DNA from: Dyella silvae
Lineage (GTDB): Bacteria > Pseudomonadota > Gammaproteobacteria > Xanthomonadales > Rhodanobacteraceae
Direction: 5' to 3'
Length of the DNA stretch: 64,000 bases
NCBI RefSeq assembly: GCF_026421305.1
Contig: NZ_JAPJBQ010000006.1
Coordinates: 62,001-126,000, forward strand
In this document: positions 47,215 to 56,326 of the stretch, one piece after another
Layout of the letters: every line of letters starts with the position of its first letter
How positions within the stretch are numbered: the stretch's first letter is position 1
Made by a program: the position numbers and the translations under genes
Notes under the pieces: generated by a model
The model's database searches: none
What the model saw: the letters and a program-made list of their open reading frames with translations, nothing else
Told to the model about the DNA's origin: nothing

Positions 47215-47592
47215 ATGCCCATCCTGCTCGCCCTTGCCCTGCAGCTAAGCCCCGGCGCCGGAGCCGACTTCCACACGCGCATCACCCAGGCCAAGCTGGC
47301 CGAAGGCGCGGCGGCGGGCCCGGGATACCAGAAGCAGATGTGGGAGCGCATCGGCAATGCGACCACCGACGCCTACAAGTCGTGCCTTGCCAGCAACACG
47401 CCGGCGGACAAATCGCCCTTCACGCTGGCGGCCGATGTGCTGCCCGATGGACGTCTTGCCCGCATTGAAGTGCAGCCCGAAACGGCGGTTGCCAAGTGCA
47501 TGGCCGGCCAGTTCGCCAGCTGGCTGTTGCCCGCACCACCGGAGCAGCCCAGGCCGTATCCGATCGAGATCGATTTCAGCATCAAGAAGTAA
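47215..47592 (+). CDS. Small exported protein resembling an AgmX/PglI C-terminal domain
   Basis: A 125-residue protein with a short hydrophobic N-terminus (MPILLALALQLSPGAGA), probably a signal peptide. The mature part has YKSCLASNTPADKSPFTLAA, then DGRLARIEVQPETAVAKCM and ASWLLPAPPEQPRPYPIEI. The pattern of two Cys, a D-G strand, V-x-x-C and a W-x-L-P-x-P ending resembles the AgmX/PglI or TonB-like C-terminal domain, here standing alone. No partner gene is evident. The function is unknown and the fold match is from memory. Confidence 0.6.
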   Translation: MPILLALALQLSPGAGADFHTRITQAKLAEGAAAGPGYQKQMWERIGNATTDAYKSCLASNTPADKSPFTLAADVLPDGRLARIEVQPETAVAKCMAGQFASWLLPAPPEQPRPYPIEIDFSIKK

Positions 47593-47737
47593 ACCGATCG
47601 GCCGATCTCGCCTGCAAGGTCTTGCGTTGTCCACGTACCCTTTTGGCCTTCCATTTTTCACGTTGCGGCCGCTTGCGCCGACGCAGTAGTCTCGCGGGAA
47701 GGAAACGGGACCTGCGGTTCCGTAGGGGACTATCGCG

Positions 47738-49579
47738 ATGCGTACGACCACGGGATCCGACCCGGGGCAGCGCGCGGCCGGGCATCAGGAAGCACTCCCT
47801 GCCGTCGACCACACCCCATCTATCGATGGTTCGGCGGACGGATTCGCCGTTCCCGGTTTTGACGCGGTCGTGCGCCTGGTCACCGGTTCGCTCGGCGTGC
47901 CGCTGGTATCGCTGATCCTCCAGGGTGGCACCGCGTACTGGTTTGCCGACGGCAACGCTTTGCCGGTTCATGATCCGCGCGCGCTCCACCCCCGCTATCT
48001 GGAAGCGGCACGCAGCACCATGCCGAGTGTCGTGCCCGACACGCTGCTCGACGAGCGCTTCCGCGAAGCCGCACTTGAACTCGCCGCCACGCCAGGCCCC
48101 ATCCGTTTTTTCGCCAGCGAACCGGTTTACACGCTCACCGGGCAGCAGATCGGCGCGCTATGCGTGATGGATCTGCAACCGCGCGATGGCTTGAGCGAGA
48201 ACGAGCACACGGCACTGCGCGATGCCGCCTCCCTGATCGGCGCTGGCGTCGTGTTGCGCAGTTATCTGGGCCGCACCGATCCGATTACCCAGCTGCCGCA
48301 TCGCTATGCGTTTTTCGATGACTTGCGCAGTCACCTGCACAATGACGTCGCGCATGCGTGGGTGATGGCCATCGACGTCGCTCCGGTGCAGCGCTTCAAC
48401 GCCTTCATCCGCGCGATGGGACATGCCTATGCGGACGAGCTGATGCGCGCCGTGGCACAGCGGCTGCAAGGCTGGATACCGGCCAGGACACGCCTGTATC
48501 AGATAGGCACAACGCGATTCGCCGCCGTGCTGCCCGACCACCACATACTCGACGACACCAGCCGGCTGGATGATCTCGTCGCACGACTGCGCCAGCCGTT
48601 TGACTGCCTGGGCATTCCGCTGACCATCCAGCCCGGCGTGGGTCTGCTGAAGATCAATGCGAGCGAACTACGTGGCGGCGATCCGTTGCGCCTGGTGATG
48701 AATGCCTCGTATGCCGCCCAACACAGCGTGCGCGGCTGGGCGGTATACAACCGCCTGCAGGACGAACATCAGCGGCAGGAATTTTTCCTGGTAACCGAAC
48801 TGGCCGCTGCGCTCACCGAACGCACCGAGCTGGATCTGCATTACCAGCCTCGCGTGGATCTGGACAGCGGCCGTTGCGTGGGCGTGGAAGCGTTGGCACG
48901 GTGGCACCATCCCACCCTGGGGCTGATATCGCCCAACCAGTTCATCGGCTTGGCCGAACGCGCGGGCTTGATGCAACTGCTAACGCAGTGGGTACTCGAG
49001 CATGGCGTGGCACAACTGGCCATGTGGCGGCGCGACGGTCATGACATCAAGCTGTCGGTCAATGTCTCCAGCAGCGACCTCACCGCCGATCTGGTCGGGC
49101 GGCTGCGCGATGTCGCCGAACAACACAAAGTAGGGCTGGATGCGCTGGAACTGGAGTTCACCGAAAGCACGCTGATGGAGCACAGCGCCACCACTCGGCG
49201 GCATCTCACCGCGATCCGGCAGCTCGGCGCCGGCATCGCCATCGATGATTTCGGCACCGGTTACAGCAACCTCGCCGCACTGCGGCAGATGCCTGCGACC
49301 AGCCTGAAGATCGATCAGTCCTTCGTACGCGGCATGGGTACCAGCCGCCACGACGAAGCCATCGTGCGCTCCGTGGCCGAGCTCGCGCGAAGCATGGGCT
49401 TTCGCGTGGTGGTGGAAGGCGTGGAGACCTCGCAGCTTTACGAAAGCGTGCTCGGCATGGCGTGCGACGAGGCACAGGGTTTCCATATCTCGCATCCGCT
49501 GCCAGCGTCCGACATGCTGGCGTGGCTCGCCGCGCATCGCGGCATGCCGTCGCGGCAAGCCGTGCGTTGGGTTGAATGA
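47738..49579 (+). CDS. GAF - degenerate GGDEF - EAL cyclic-di-GMP phosphodiesterase
   Basis: A 613-residue cytoplasmic signalling protein. A GAF-like sensor covers about 40-175 (FFASEPVYTLTGQQIGALCVMD). A GGDEF domain (about 185-340) keeps TDPITQLPHRYAFFDDL, but its active-site motif is replaced by IGTTRFAAV, so it cannot be a cyclase. The EAL domain (about 355-605) retains the catalytic set: VEALARW (Glu384), SVNVSSSDL, LEFTEST, AIDDFGTGYSN, LKIDQSFV, VVEGVET and AQGFHIS. Active hydrolysis of c-di-GMP is therefore expected, with the other domains regulatory. Confidence 0.93.
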   Translation: MRTTTGSDPGQRAAGHQEALPAVDHTPSIDGSADGFAVPGFDAVVRLVTGSLGVPLVSLILQGGTAYWFADGNALPVHDPRALHPRYLEAARSTMPSVVPDTLLDERFREAALELAATPGPIRFFASEPVYTLTGQQIGALCVMDLQPRDGLSENEHTALRDAASLIGAGVVLRSYLGRTDPITQLPHRYAFFDDLRSHLHNDVAHAWVMAIDVAPVQRFNAFIRAMGHAYADELMRAVAQRLQGWIPARTRLYQIGTTRFAAVLPDHHILDDTSRLDDLVARLRQPFDCLGIPLTIQPGVGLLKINASELRGGDPLRLVMNASYAAQHSVRGWAVYNRLQDEHQRQEFFLVTELAAALTERTELDLHYQPRVDLDSGRCVGVEALARWHHPTLGLISPNQFIGLAERAGLMQLLTQWVLEHGVAQLAMWRRDGHDIKLSVNVSSSDLTADLVGRLRDVAEQHKVGLDALELEFTESTLMEHSATTRRHLTAIRQLGAGIAIDDFGTGYSNLAALRQMPATSLKIDQSFVRGMGTSRHDEAIVRSVAELARSMGFRVVVEGVETSQLYESVLGMACDEAQGFHISHPLPASDMLAWLAAHRGMPSRQAVRWVE

Positions 49580-49593
49580 CATTTCCGCACCAC

Positions 49594-49620
49594 CGTCGCG
49601 CACTGAGTGCGCTCCCACAG
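49594..49620 (-). repeat. Single REP-like palindrome (family C)
   Basis: CGTCGCGCACTGAGTGCGCT followed by CCCACAG matches the second half of the paired elements at 25367 and 35290. It lies between the EAL gene and the amidohydrolase. Confidence 0.75.
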
Positions 49621-49663
49621 GGAAGGCTTGATAGGATCGGGGCACCACTCGCGGAGACACCTC

Positions 49664-50959
49664 ATGCGCCTGACCTCACTTGCCCTGGCCGCCGCCACCG
49701 TTATGGCCGGCACGGCCCATGCCGCCGACACCACGCAACTCGTGCAAAACGAGCTTCCGCAGGTCACCGCCTGGCGCCGCGATATCCATCAGCATCCGGA
49801 ATTGAGCAACCGCGAAACGCGCACATCGGCGCTGGTGGCCGCGCAGTTGAAGAAGCTAGGTCTGGAAGTCCATACCGGCATCGCCCATACCGGCGTGGTC
49901 GGCATACTCAAGGGTGGCAAGCCCGGTCCCAAATTAGCCATACGCGCGGACATGGACGCGCTGCCGGTGACCGAAGAATTGGATCTGCCATTCGCCTCCA
50001 AAGCCAAGGGCGAATATCGCGGCAAACCCACCGGCGTCATGCACGCCTGCGGCCACGACGCACACACCGCCATGCTGCTTGGTCTGGCCACTACGCTGGC
50101 CGGCATGAAGAACGATCTGCCTGGTGAAGTGATGTTCGTCTTCCAGCCCGCCGAGGAAGGCGCGCCAGCCGGCGAGCAAGGCGGTGCGTCGCTGATGCTG
50201 AAGGAAGGCGTGTTCCGCGACTTCAAGCCGGATGCGATGTTCGGCATGCACGTGGTCAGCTCGCTCAACGTCGGCACCGTTGCCTTGCGGCCGGGCCCGA
50301 CCATGGCCGGCTCGGACTGGTTCAAGCTGGTGGTGCACGGCCGCCAGACGCACGGCGCCATGCCGTGGGGCGGCGTGGATCCCATCGTCACTTCGGCGGA
50401 AATCATCACCGCCGCGCAAACCATCGTCAGCCGCAAGCTCAATATTGGCGACCTGCCGGCCGTGCTCAGCTTTGGCATCATCGAAGGCGGCTCGCGCAAC
50501 AACATCGTGCCGGACAAGGTAGAAATGCAAGGTACTCTGCGCACCTTTGATCCGGGCATGCGCCAGCAGGCGTTCGACAACCTCAAGAGCATCGCGGACC
50601 ACATCGCGGCTGCGAATGGCGCCACAGTGGATGCGGAAATCCCCGTGGGCGACAGCAACCCCGTGCTGGTCAACAACCCTGCCCTGGAAGCCCGCGTGCG
50701 TACCAGCATCGCCACGGCCATCGGCGGCGATCATGTGATCGAAGCCAAGCCGTGGATGGCCTCGGAAGACTTCGCGTATTTCGCCAAAGAAGTGCCCAGC
50801 GTCTACTTCTTCGTAGGCGCCACACCCGCTGGACAGGATGCGCTGAAGGCTCCCGCCAACCACTCGCCGAAGTTCTTCATGGACGAAGGCGCGCTGAAGA
50901 TCGGCATGGAGTCGATGCTGCAAGCCACGCTCGACTACCTCAACACACCGGCATCCTGA
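49664..50959 (+). CDS. Exported M20 amidohydrolase (N-acyl-amino-acid hydrolase type)
   Basis: A 431-residue exported metal-dependent amidohydrolase. The signal peptide ends near AHAAD. The M20D hydrolase starts VTAWRRDIHQHPELSNRETRT. Metal ligands are seen in GVMHACGHDAHTAM, VFQPAEEGAPAGEQGG and FGMHVVSS, with the final His in KAPANHSPKFF. A dimerisation lid domain spans about 215-330 (GSDWFKLVVHGRQTHGAMPW). All ligands are present. Relatives cleave hippurate, N-acetyl amino acids or indole-3-acetyl conjugates; the substrate here is unknown. It heads the exported hydrolase cluster and has its own terminator. Confidence 0.9.
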   Translation: MRLTSLALAAATVMAGTAHAADTTQLVQNELPQVTAWRRDIHQHPELSNRETRTSALVAAQLKKLGLEVHTGIAHTGVVGILKGGKPGPKLAIRADMDALPVTEELDLPFASKAKGEYRGKPTGVMHACGHDAHTAMLLGLATTLAGMKNDLPGEVMFVFQPAEEGAPAGEQGGASLMLKEGVFRDFKPDAMFGMHVVSSLNVGTVALRPGPTMAGSDWFKLVVHGRQTHGAMPWGGVDPIVTSAEIITAAQTIVSRKLNIGDLPAVLSFGIIEGGSRNNIVPDKVEMQGTLRTFDPGMRQQAFDNLKSIADHIAAANGATVDAEIPVGDSNPVLVNNPALEARVRTSIATAIGGDHVIEAKPWMASEDFAYFAKEVPSVYFFVGATPAGQDALKAPANHSPKFFMDEGALKIGMESMLQATLDYLNTPAS

Positions 50960-50994
50960 GTACTCGCAACCTGGCGAATCAGGCCGCATAAAAA

Positions 50995-51021
50995 ACACAG
51001 CCGCTCATCGAGCGGCTGTGT
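50995..51021 (+). terminator. Rho-independent terminator of the M20 gene
   Basis: An 11-bp perfect stem (50995-51005 with 51011-51021), 5-base loop, with AAAAA before and TTAT after. It lies 35 bases downstream of the stop codon. Confidence 0.88.
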
Positions 51022-51224
51022 TATGGGTCGATGGCCGCCCGATGCTGCCTCAGTGGATAGCATCCGGATCAATGGATGGCCTGCGCCTCAGGGAAGGTCC
51101 ATTTGCCGCTCAAGACCCTCCGCCACCCTTCGTGGCCGTCTAGTACTTTTGTCACGGTCGCCTTGCGCGAAGCATACGCATACTCCGGACTTACATCGAT
51201 CCAATCATGTCCCGGGGAAGTTGC

Positions 51225-52766
51225 ATGCGTCGTCTTCTGTACCTGCTGCTGGCTGGCAGTCTCGTGTTGTCGCCCTGTTCCATCACGCTGGCCAAGGATG
51301 CGCCCACCGACAAAAAGGCCACGAGCAAGGAAGAAGACGCCCAGGCGCCCACCAGCGAAACGGCGGTACGCAGCAAACACAGCGTCAGCATCGGCGGCCA
51401 CTCCGTCGCCTATACCGCCACCGCGGGCACGCTGATCATTCGCGACGACAAGGGCCAGCCACAGGCCAGCGTGTTCTACGTGGCGTACACGGTGGACAAC
51501 GGCAAGCCGGAAAAGCGGCCGGTCACGTTTCTCTACAACGGTGGCCCGGGTTCTTCCAGCATGTGGTTGCACATGGGTTCGTTCGGCCCGGTGCGCATCC
51601 AGACCGACAGCCCGACTGCCACCGCGCCGGCACCGTACAAGCTGGTGGCCAACAACGACAGCCTGCTCGACAAGACCGATCTCGTATTCATCGACGCGGT
51701 CGGCGCCGGGTACTCGCGCCCGGTGGGCAAGGCCGAAGGCAAGGATTTCTGGGGCGTGGATCAGGACGTCTCTGCGTTCAGCCGCGCTATCCAGCGCTAC
51801 GTGACCATCAACAATCGCTGGAACTCGCCCAAGTTCCTGTTCGGCGAAAGCTACGGCACCACGCGCTCGGGCGCGTTGGTAGATGCGCTGCAGGACAAGG
51901 GCATGGCGTTCAACGGCGTGATCCTGATGTCGTCGATCCTCAACTACGGCGTGCGTACCCCGGGCTACGACGAGATGTACATCGGCTACGTGCCGAGTTA
52001 TGCCGCCGCGGCGTGGTATCACAACAAGCTCGCCAACAAGTCGGCCGACCTTACGGCCTATCTGCAGCAGGTGCGTGCATTCGCCCGCGGCCCTTACGCG
52101 GCGGCACTGGCGAAGGGACAGAATGTGCCGCCGGCCGAGGCCGATGAGGTAGCGCGGCAGCTGGCCAGTTACACCGGCCTGTCTGCCGATTACATCAAGC
52201 AGGCCAACCTGCGCGTGGATCCCGCGCGTTTCCGCAAGGAATTGCTGCGCAGCGAACGCCGCACCATTGGCCGCTTCGACGCCCGCTTTGAAGGCATGGA
52301 TGAAGACTCCGCCGGCGAAGTGCCCGATTACGATGCCTCCGATGCCGGCATCAGCGGCGCTTTCATTACCGCGTTCCACGACTACATCAGTGGCCAGCTC
52401 AACTACCACAGCGACCTGGAGTACCGCCCCACCTTTGCCGACATCGGCAAGGATTGGGATTGGAAGCATCAGGCAGCGGGCATCAAGCGGCCGTTGCAAA
52501 CGGCTTACGTGGCAGGTGACCTCGCGCACGCGATCCGCACCAACCCGCATCTGCAGGTGCTATCGGTCAATGGCTACTACGATTTCGCCACGCCGTTCTT
52601 CATCACCGAATACGACCTGTCGCACATGAATCTCGAACCGTCGCTGCGCGGCAACGTGCAGTTTCTGTATTACCCATCGGGGCACATGATCTATCTGAAC
52701 ACGGAAGCGCTGCAAAAGCTCAAGGGCGATCTGGCGCGCTATTACGACACTACGTCGCACTCTTGA
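51225..52766 (+). CDS. Exported S10-family serine carboxypeptidase, paralogue 1
   Basis: A 513-residue exported peptidase. The ATG at 51225 has GGGGAAG 5 bases upstream and gives MRRLLYLLLAGSLVLSPCS, a signal peptide; an ATG six codons earlier is less favourable. A short Lys/Glu-rich linker follows. The S10 core has VTFLYNGGPGSSSMWLHMGS (oxyanion loop), FLFGESYGTTR (nucleophile Ser209), NGYYDFATP (Asp453) and YPSGHMIYL (His487). The triad is complete. S10 enzymes remove C-terminal residues, often at acid pH. A second copy lies 196 bases downstream with a family A repeat pair in between. Confidence 0.93.
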   Translation: MRRLLYLLLAGSLVLSPCSITLAKDAPTDKKATSKEEDAQAPTSETAVRSKHSVSIGGHSVAYTATAGTLIIRDDKGQPQASVFYVAYTVDNGKPEKRPVTFLYNGGPGSSSMWLHMGSFGPVRIQTDSPTATAPAPYKLVANNDSLLDKTDLVFIDAVGAGYSRPVGKAEGKDFWGVDQDVSAFSRAIQRYVTINNRWNSPKFLFGESYGTTRSGALVDALQDKGMAFNGVILMSSILNYGVRTPGYDEMYIGYVPSYAAAAWYHNKLANKSADLTAYLQQVRAFARGPYAAALAKGQNVPPAEADEVARQLASYTGLSADYIKQANLRVDPARFRKELLRSERRTIGRFDARFEGMDEDSAGEVPDYDASDAGISGAFITAFHDYISGQLNYHSDLEYRPTFADIGKDWDWKHQAAGIKRPLQTAYVAGDLAHAIRTNPHLQVLSVNGYYDFATPFFITEYDLSHMNLEPSLRGNVQFLYYPSGHMIYLNTEALQKLKGDLARYYDTTSHS

Positions 52767-52790
52767 TGCCAAGAGTCGACCTCCATCGCC

Positions 52791-52911
52791 CCTCACCGTC
52801 ATTCCCGCGCAGGCGGGAAGCGCTTCACAACAGCCGAATGGCTGGTCATCCAGTGACTTTTGCACCGCCACAAAGGCACTGGATCCCCGCCTTCGCGGGG
52901 ATGACGTTGAG
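52791..52911. repeat. Inverted pair of family A hairpins
   Basis: ATTCCCGCGCAGGCGGGAA near 52801 and the 20-base hairpin 52883-52902 face each other with mirrored flanks (CACCGTC and GACGTTGAG). They lie between the two S10 genes and leave room for a promoter of paralogue 2 only after 52911. Confidence 0.78.
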
Positions 52912-52962
52912 GAAGCAACATGCCTGCAGCACCCATGAAAGGGCACCAAGGAATTCACTGAC

Positions 52963-54516
52963 ATGCGCCAGCTTTCCATCGCCACGCTCACCCTCGCCAC
53001 GATTCTCGCGCTGGGCGCCCTGCCCTTGCACGCCGCCGACACGCCCAAAGACGCGTCCAAGTCCGAACAGGGCGACAAAGACAAGAGCGCCGACGAACAA
53101 CCCATTCCGCCCGAACGCAAGTCCGTCACCAAGCACAGCGTGCGCATCGGCGGACGCACCGTGAACTACACGGCCACCGCGGGCACCTTGCTGATCCGCG
53201 ACGACAAGGGCAAGCCGACGGTAAGTTTCTTCTACGTCGCTTACACGGTGGACGGCGGCAAGAACAGCAAGCGGCCGGTGACGTTCTTCTATAACGGCGG
53301 CCCGGGTTCGTCGTCGATGTGGCTGCACATGGGCTCGTACGGTCCGGTGCGCGTGGCCAACGACGGCGACAAGCCGATTCCGCCCGCGCCGTATCACTGG
53401 GTGCCGAACGAGAGCAGCCTGCTCGACAAGAGCGACCTGGTGTTCATCGATGCGCCGGGCACCGGTTATTCGCAACTGGTAGGCAAGACCGAGGGCAAGG
53501 ACGTGTGGGGCGTAGACCAGGATGCCGACGCCTTCACCCGCCTCATCTCCCGCTACGTCAGCACCAACAATCGCTGGAACTCGCCGAAGTTCCTGTTCGG
53601 CGAAAGCTACGGCACGACCCGCTCGGCGGTGCTGGTGAAGTCGTTGCAGGAAAAGGGCATGGAGTTCAACGGCGTCATTCTGATGTCGTCGATTCTCGAC
53701 TTTGCCGTCGCCGCGCCTGGCATCGATCACGGCTACGTCATGAACCTGCCCACCGAGGCGGCGATTGCCTGGTATCACAACAGGGTGCCCAACAAGCCCG
53801 CCGACATTGGCGCGTTTCTCGCCGAAGTGCGGCGCTTTGCGTCCAGCGACTACACGCTGGCGCTGGCCAAGGGTGACGCCATCGAGCCGGCTGAGGCCGA
53901 CCGCATCGCCAATCAGATGAGCCGCTACCTGGGCCTGTCGCCGCAGTACATCAAGGAGGCCAATCTGCGTGTGGGTCCCAGCCGCTTCCGCAAGGAGCTG
54001 ATGCGCGACCAGCGCCTGACCGTCGGACGTCTGGACGGCCGTTTCCATGGCATCGACCCCGATGCGGCCGGGGAGGTGCCCGATGGCGATACCGCGAGCG
54101 ATGCCATTACCGGGGCCTATGTGGCGATGTTCAACCAGTACGCCGCAAACGAACTGAAGTTCACCACCGATCAGTCCTATCTGCCCAACAACTACGCCAA
54201 TGTCGGCAAGACCTGGGACTGGAAGCGCAAAAAGAACGGCGGCTGGTTGCAGGCCACCTATGTGGCGGACGACCTTGGCGACGCCATGCGGCGCAACCCG
54301 CACTTGAAGGTGTTCTCGGCCAATGGCTATTACGATCTGGCCACGCCGTTCTACGCCACCGAGTTCGACCTCGGCCATCTCGGCCTCGAACCGGCGCAGC
54401 GCAAGAACATTTCGTATGGCTTCTATGCCTCTGGCCATATGATTTATCTCGATCAGCGCTCGCTGGAACAGAGCAAAGCCGATCTGAGCCACTTCTATGA
54501 CGATGCTGCACCGTGA
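52963..54516 (+). CDS. Exported S10-family serine carboxypeptidase, paralogue 2
   Basis: A 517-residue exported peptidase clearly duplicated from the preceding gene; long blocks such as RPVTFFYNGGPGSSSMWLHM and NNRWNSPKFLFGESYGTTRS are nearly identical. The signal peptide ends near LHAAD and is followed by a charged Lys/Asp/Ser linker. The triad is Ser215, Asp458 and His492. Unlike paralogue 1, its C-terminus is coupled to the next gene: its TGA overlaps the GTG of the phosphoesterase (GTGA). Sequence differences in the specificity-bearing middle region suggest different peptide preference. Confidence 0.93.
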   Translation: MRQLSIATLTLATILALGALPLHAADTPKDASKSEQGDKDKSADEQPIPPERKSVTKHSVRIGGRTVNYTATAGTLLIRDDKGKPTVSFFYVAYTVDGGKNSKRPVTFFYNGGPGSSSMWLHMGSYGPVRVANDGDKPIPPAPYHWVPNESSLLDKSDLVFIDAPGTGYSQLVGKTEGKDVWGVDQDADAFTRLISRYVSTNNRWNSPKFLFGESYGTTRSAVLVKSLQEKGMEFNGVILMSSILDFAVAAPGIDHGYVMNLPTEAAIAWYHNRVPNKPADIGAFLAEVRRFASSDYTLALAKGDAIEPAEADRIANQMSRYLGLSPQYIKEANLRVGPSRFRKELMRDQRLTVGRLDGRFHGIDPDAAGEVPDGDTASDAITGAYVAMFNQYAANELKFTTDQSYLPNNYANVGKTWDWKRKKNGGWLQATYVADDLGDAMRRNPHLKVFSANGYYDLATPFYATEFDLGHLGLEPAQRKNISYGFYASGHMIYLDQRSLEQSKADLSHFYDDAAP

Positions 54517-56204
54517 ACAAACGCCCCACCTCGAACACCACTGACGACACCAGCGAGCAGCCGCTCGACCCATCGCGACGCCGCCTGCTTGGCGGCCTTG
54601 CGCTGACCGGCGCGTCACTCGCCGTCGGCGGGCGCGAAGCGCTCGCCAGTACGCCGTTGACCGTGCAGGCGGCATCCACACCGCTCGATGCCGCGTTGCG
54701 CGAGCACATCCAGCAGGTGGTGGTGATCTATGCGGAGAACCGCAGCTTCAACAATCTGTTTGCCGACTTCCCCGGAGTGGAGAAGCCACTCAGCGCATTG
54801 AAGCCCGAGCAGTACCAGCAACGCGACCGCGACGGTTCGCTGCTGAAGACCCTGCCGCCGGTGTGGCACGGCCTCGCGCCACACAAGCAGACGGTGAACC
54901 ATCGTACGTATCAGGTGATGCAGGACGACCTCACGGGCCTGCCCAATGCGCCGTGGGCGCTGCGCACGGGCGCTGGCGAGCCGCTGCCGCATGGCGTCGT
55001 GACGCGCGATCTGGTGCATCGCTTCTACGAGAACCAGCAACAGATCAACGAGGGCAAGAACGACGGCTTCGTGGCCTGGAGCGATACCGGCGCGATGGTG
55101 ATGGGCTACTACGGCGACAGCGCCGCTCATCTGCGCCTGTGGCAACTCGCTCGCCAGTACACGCTGTGCGACAACTTCTTCATGGGCGCGTTCGGCGGCT
55201 CGTTTCTCAACCACCAATATCTGGTGGCGGCGCAACCACCGTTCTACCCCGCCGCAGACCAGAGCCCTGCCCGCTTCAACATCGCCGTGACCGAAAGCGG
55301 CAAGCCCACCGACACACGCCTGAAGCTGGCCGAGGATTCACCGCGCAGTGCGATGGATGGCCGGCCCAAGTTCGCTTCGCGCAGTGCGCTGACGCCGGAT
55401 TTCTTCGCGGTCAACACCATGTCGCCGCCTTATGCGCCCAGTGCGACAGAGTCGGGCAGCCATCCGAATCTGGCCGATCCGGATAGCCCCAACACTTTGC
55501 CGCCACAGTCGCACCCGACCATCGGCGACGTGCTGTCCAAAGCCGGCGTGGACTGGGCGTGGTACGCCGGTGCGTGGCAGATGGCACTGGATGGCAAGGG
55601 CGATGGCGACGAGAAGCAGTTCCCGCAGCGGCCCAACTTTCAGATGCACCATCAGCCGTTGAATTATTTCAAGAGTTTCGCGCCTGGTACCGAAGCACGC
55701 GCCCGGCATCTGCGCGACGGGGGTACCGGCGAAACGTCGCAAACCAACCGTTTCCTCGCCGACATTGAAGCCGGTCGTCTGCCGACAGTGAGCTTCTATA
55801 AGCCGCAAGGCGATCTCAACATGCACGCCGGCTATTCGGATGTGGATGCGGGCGATCGGCACATCATGCGCATTGTGGACAGCTTGCAGAAATCGCCTGC
55901 CTGGAAGCACACGCTGGTGATCATCACCGTCGACGAGAACGGTGGCTGGTGGGATCACGTGGCGCCGCCCAAAGGCGATCGCTGGGGACCGGGCTCTCGC
56001 ATTCCGGCCATCATCGTGTCGCCATTCGCCAAGAAGGGCCATGTCGATCACACGATCTACGACACCGGCTCCATCGCCCGTTTCCTCACGCGCCGCTTCG
56101 GACTGGAGAAGCTTCCCGGCCTTGCATTGCGCGAACAGGCAATGACAGCGGCTGGCGGACCGCCACCCGGCGACCTCACCAACGCGCTGGATTTTAGGGC
56201 GTAA
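54513..56204 (+). CDS. Tat-exported phosphoesterase (AcpA / phospholipase C family)
   Basis: A 563-residue enzyme read from GTG 54513, overlapping the preceding stop. A twin-arginine signal (SRRRLLGGLALTGASLAVGG) points to export as a folded, metal-loaded protein. The phosphoesterase fold has QVVVIYAENRSFNNLFADFPG (metal-binding Glu-Asn), DNFFMGAFGGSFLNHQYL, the YKPQGDLNMHAGYSDVDAGD stretch and VIITVDENGGWWDHVAPP (metal Asp and Glu). This pattern matches acid phosphatase AcpA and the non-toxic relatives of phospholipase C. Substrate (phospholipid or phosphomonoester) is not resolvable. The coupling to an S10 gene suggests coordinated expression. Confidence 0.87.
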   Translation: MNKRPTSNTTDDTSEQPLDPSRRRLLGGLALTGASLAVGGREALASTPLTVQAASTPLDAALREHIQQVVVIYAENRSFNNLFADFPGVEKPLSALKPEQYQQRDRDGSLLKTLPPVWHGLAPHKQTVNHRTYQVMQDDLTGLPNAPWALRTGAGEPLPHGVVTRDLVHRFYENQQQINEGKNDGFVAWSDTGAMVMGYYGDSAAHLRLWQLARQYTLCDNFFMGAFGGSFLNHQYLVAAQPPFYPAADQSPARFNIAVTESGKPTDTRLKLAEDSPRSAMDGRPKFASRSALTPDFFAVNTMSPPYAPSATESGSHPNLADPDSPNTLPPQSHPTIGDVLSKAGVDWAWYAGAWQMALDGKGDGDEKQFPQRPNFQMHHQPLNYFKSFAPGTEARARHLRDGGTGETSQTNRFLADIEAGRLPTVSFYKPQGDLNMHAGYSDVDAGDRHIMRIVDSLQKSPAWKHTLVIITVDENGGWWDHVAPPKGDRWGPGSRIPAIIVSPFAKKGHVDHTIYDTGSIARFLTRRFGLEKLPGLALREQAMTAAGGPPPGDLTNALDFRA

Positions 56205-56218
56205 CACCTCGCGCCTCT

Positions 56219-56246
56219 TGTAGGAGCGCACTTGTGCGCTCCTACA
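56219..56246. repeat. Perfect REP-like palindrome (family C)
   Basis: A 28-base palindrome with 13-bp arms and a TT centre, beginning TGTAGGAGCGCAC. It lies 14 bases after the phosphoesterase stop and may also act as a transcript end. Confidence 0.85.
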
Positions 56247-56326
56247 ACGTAGCGGGCGTCGCCAGAACGCACCTCTCACATCCCGGATGGCATACTCCAC
56301 CGCCATTCCAAGCCGAGAGCTCCGCC

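Noticed and set aside
52846-54681. A 611-codon minus-strand open frame across the second S10 gene
   Set aside because: Antisense to a gene with a full catalytic triad and signal peptide.
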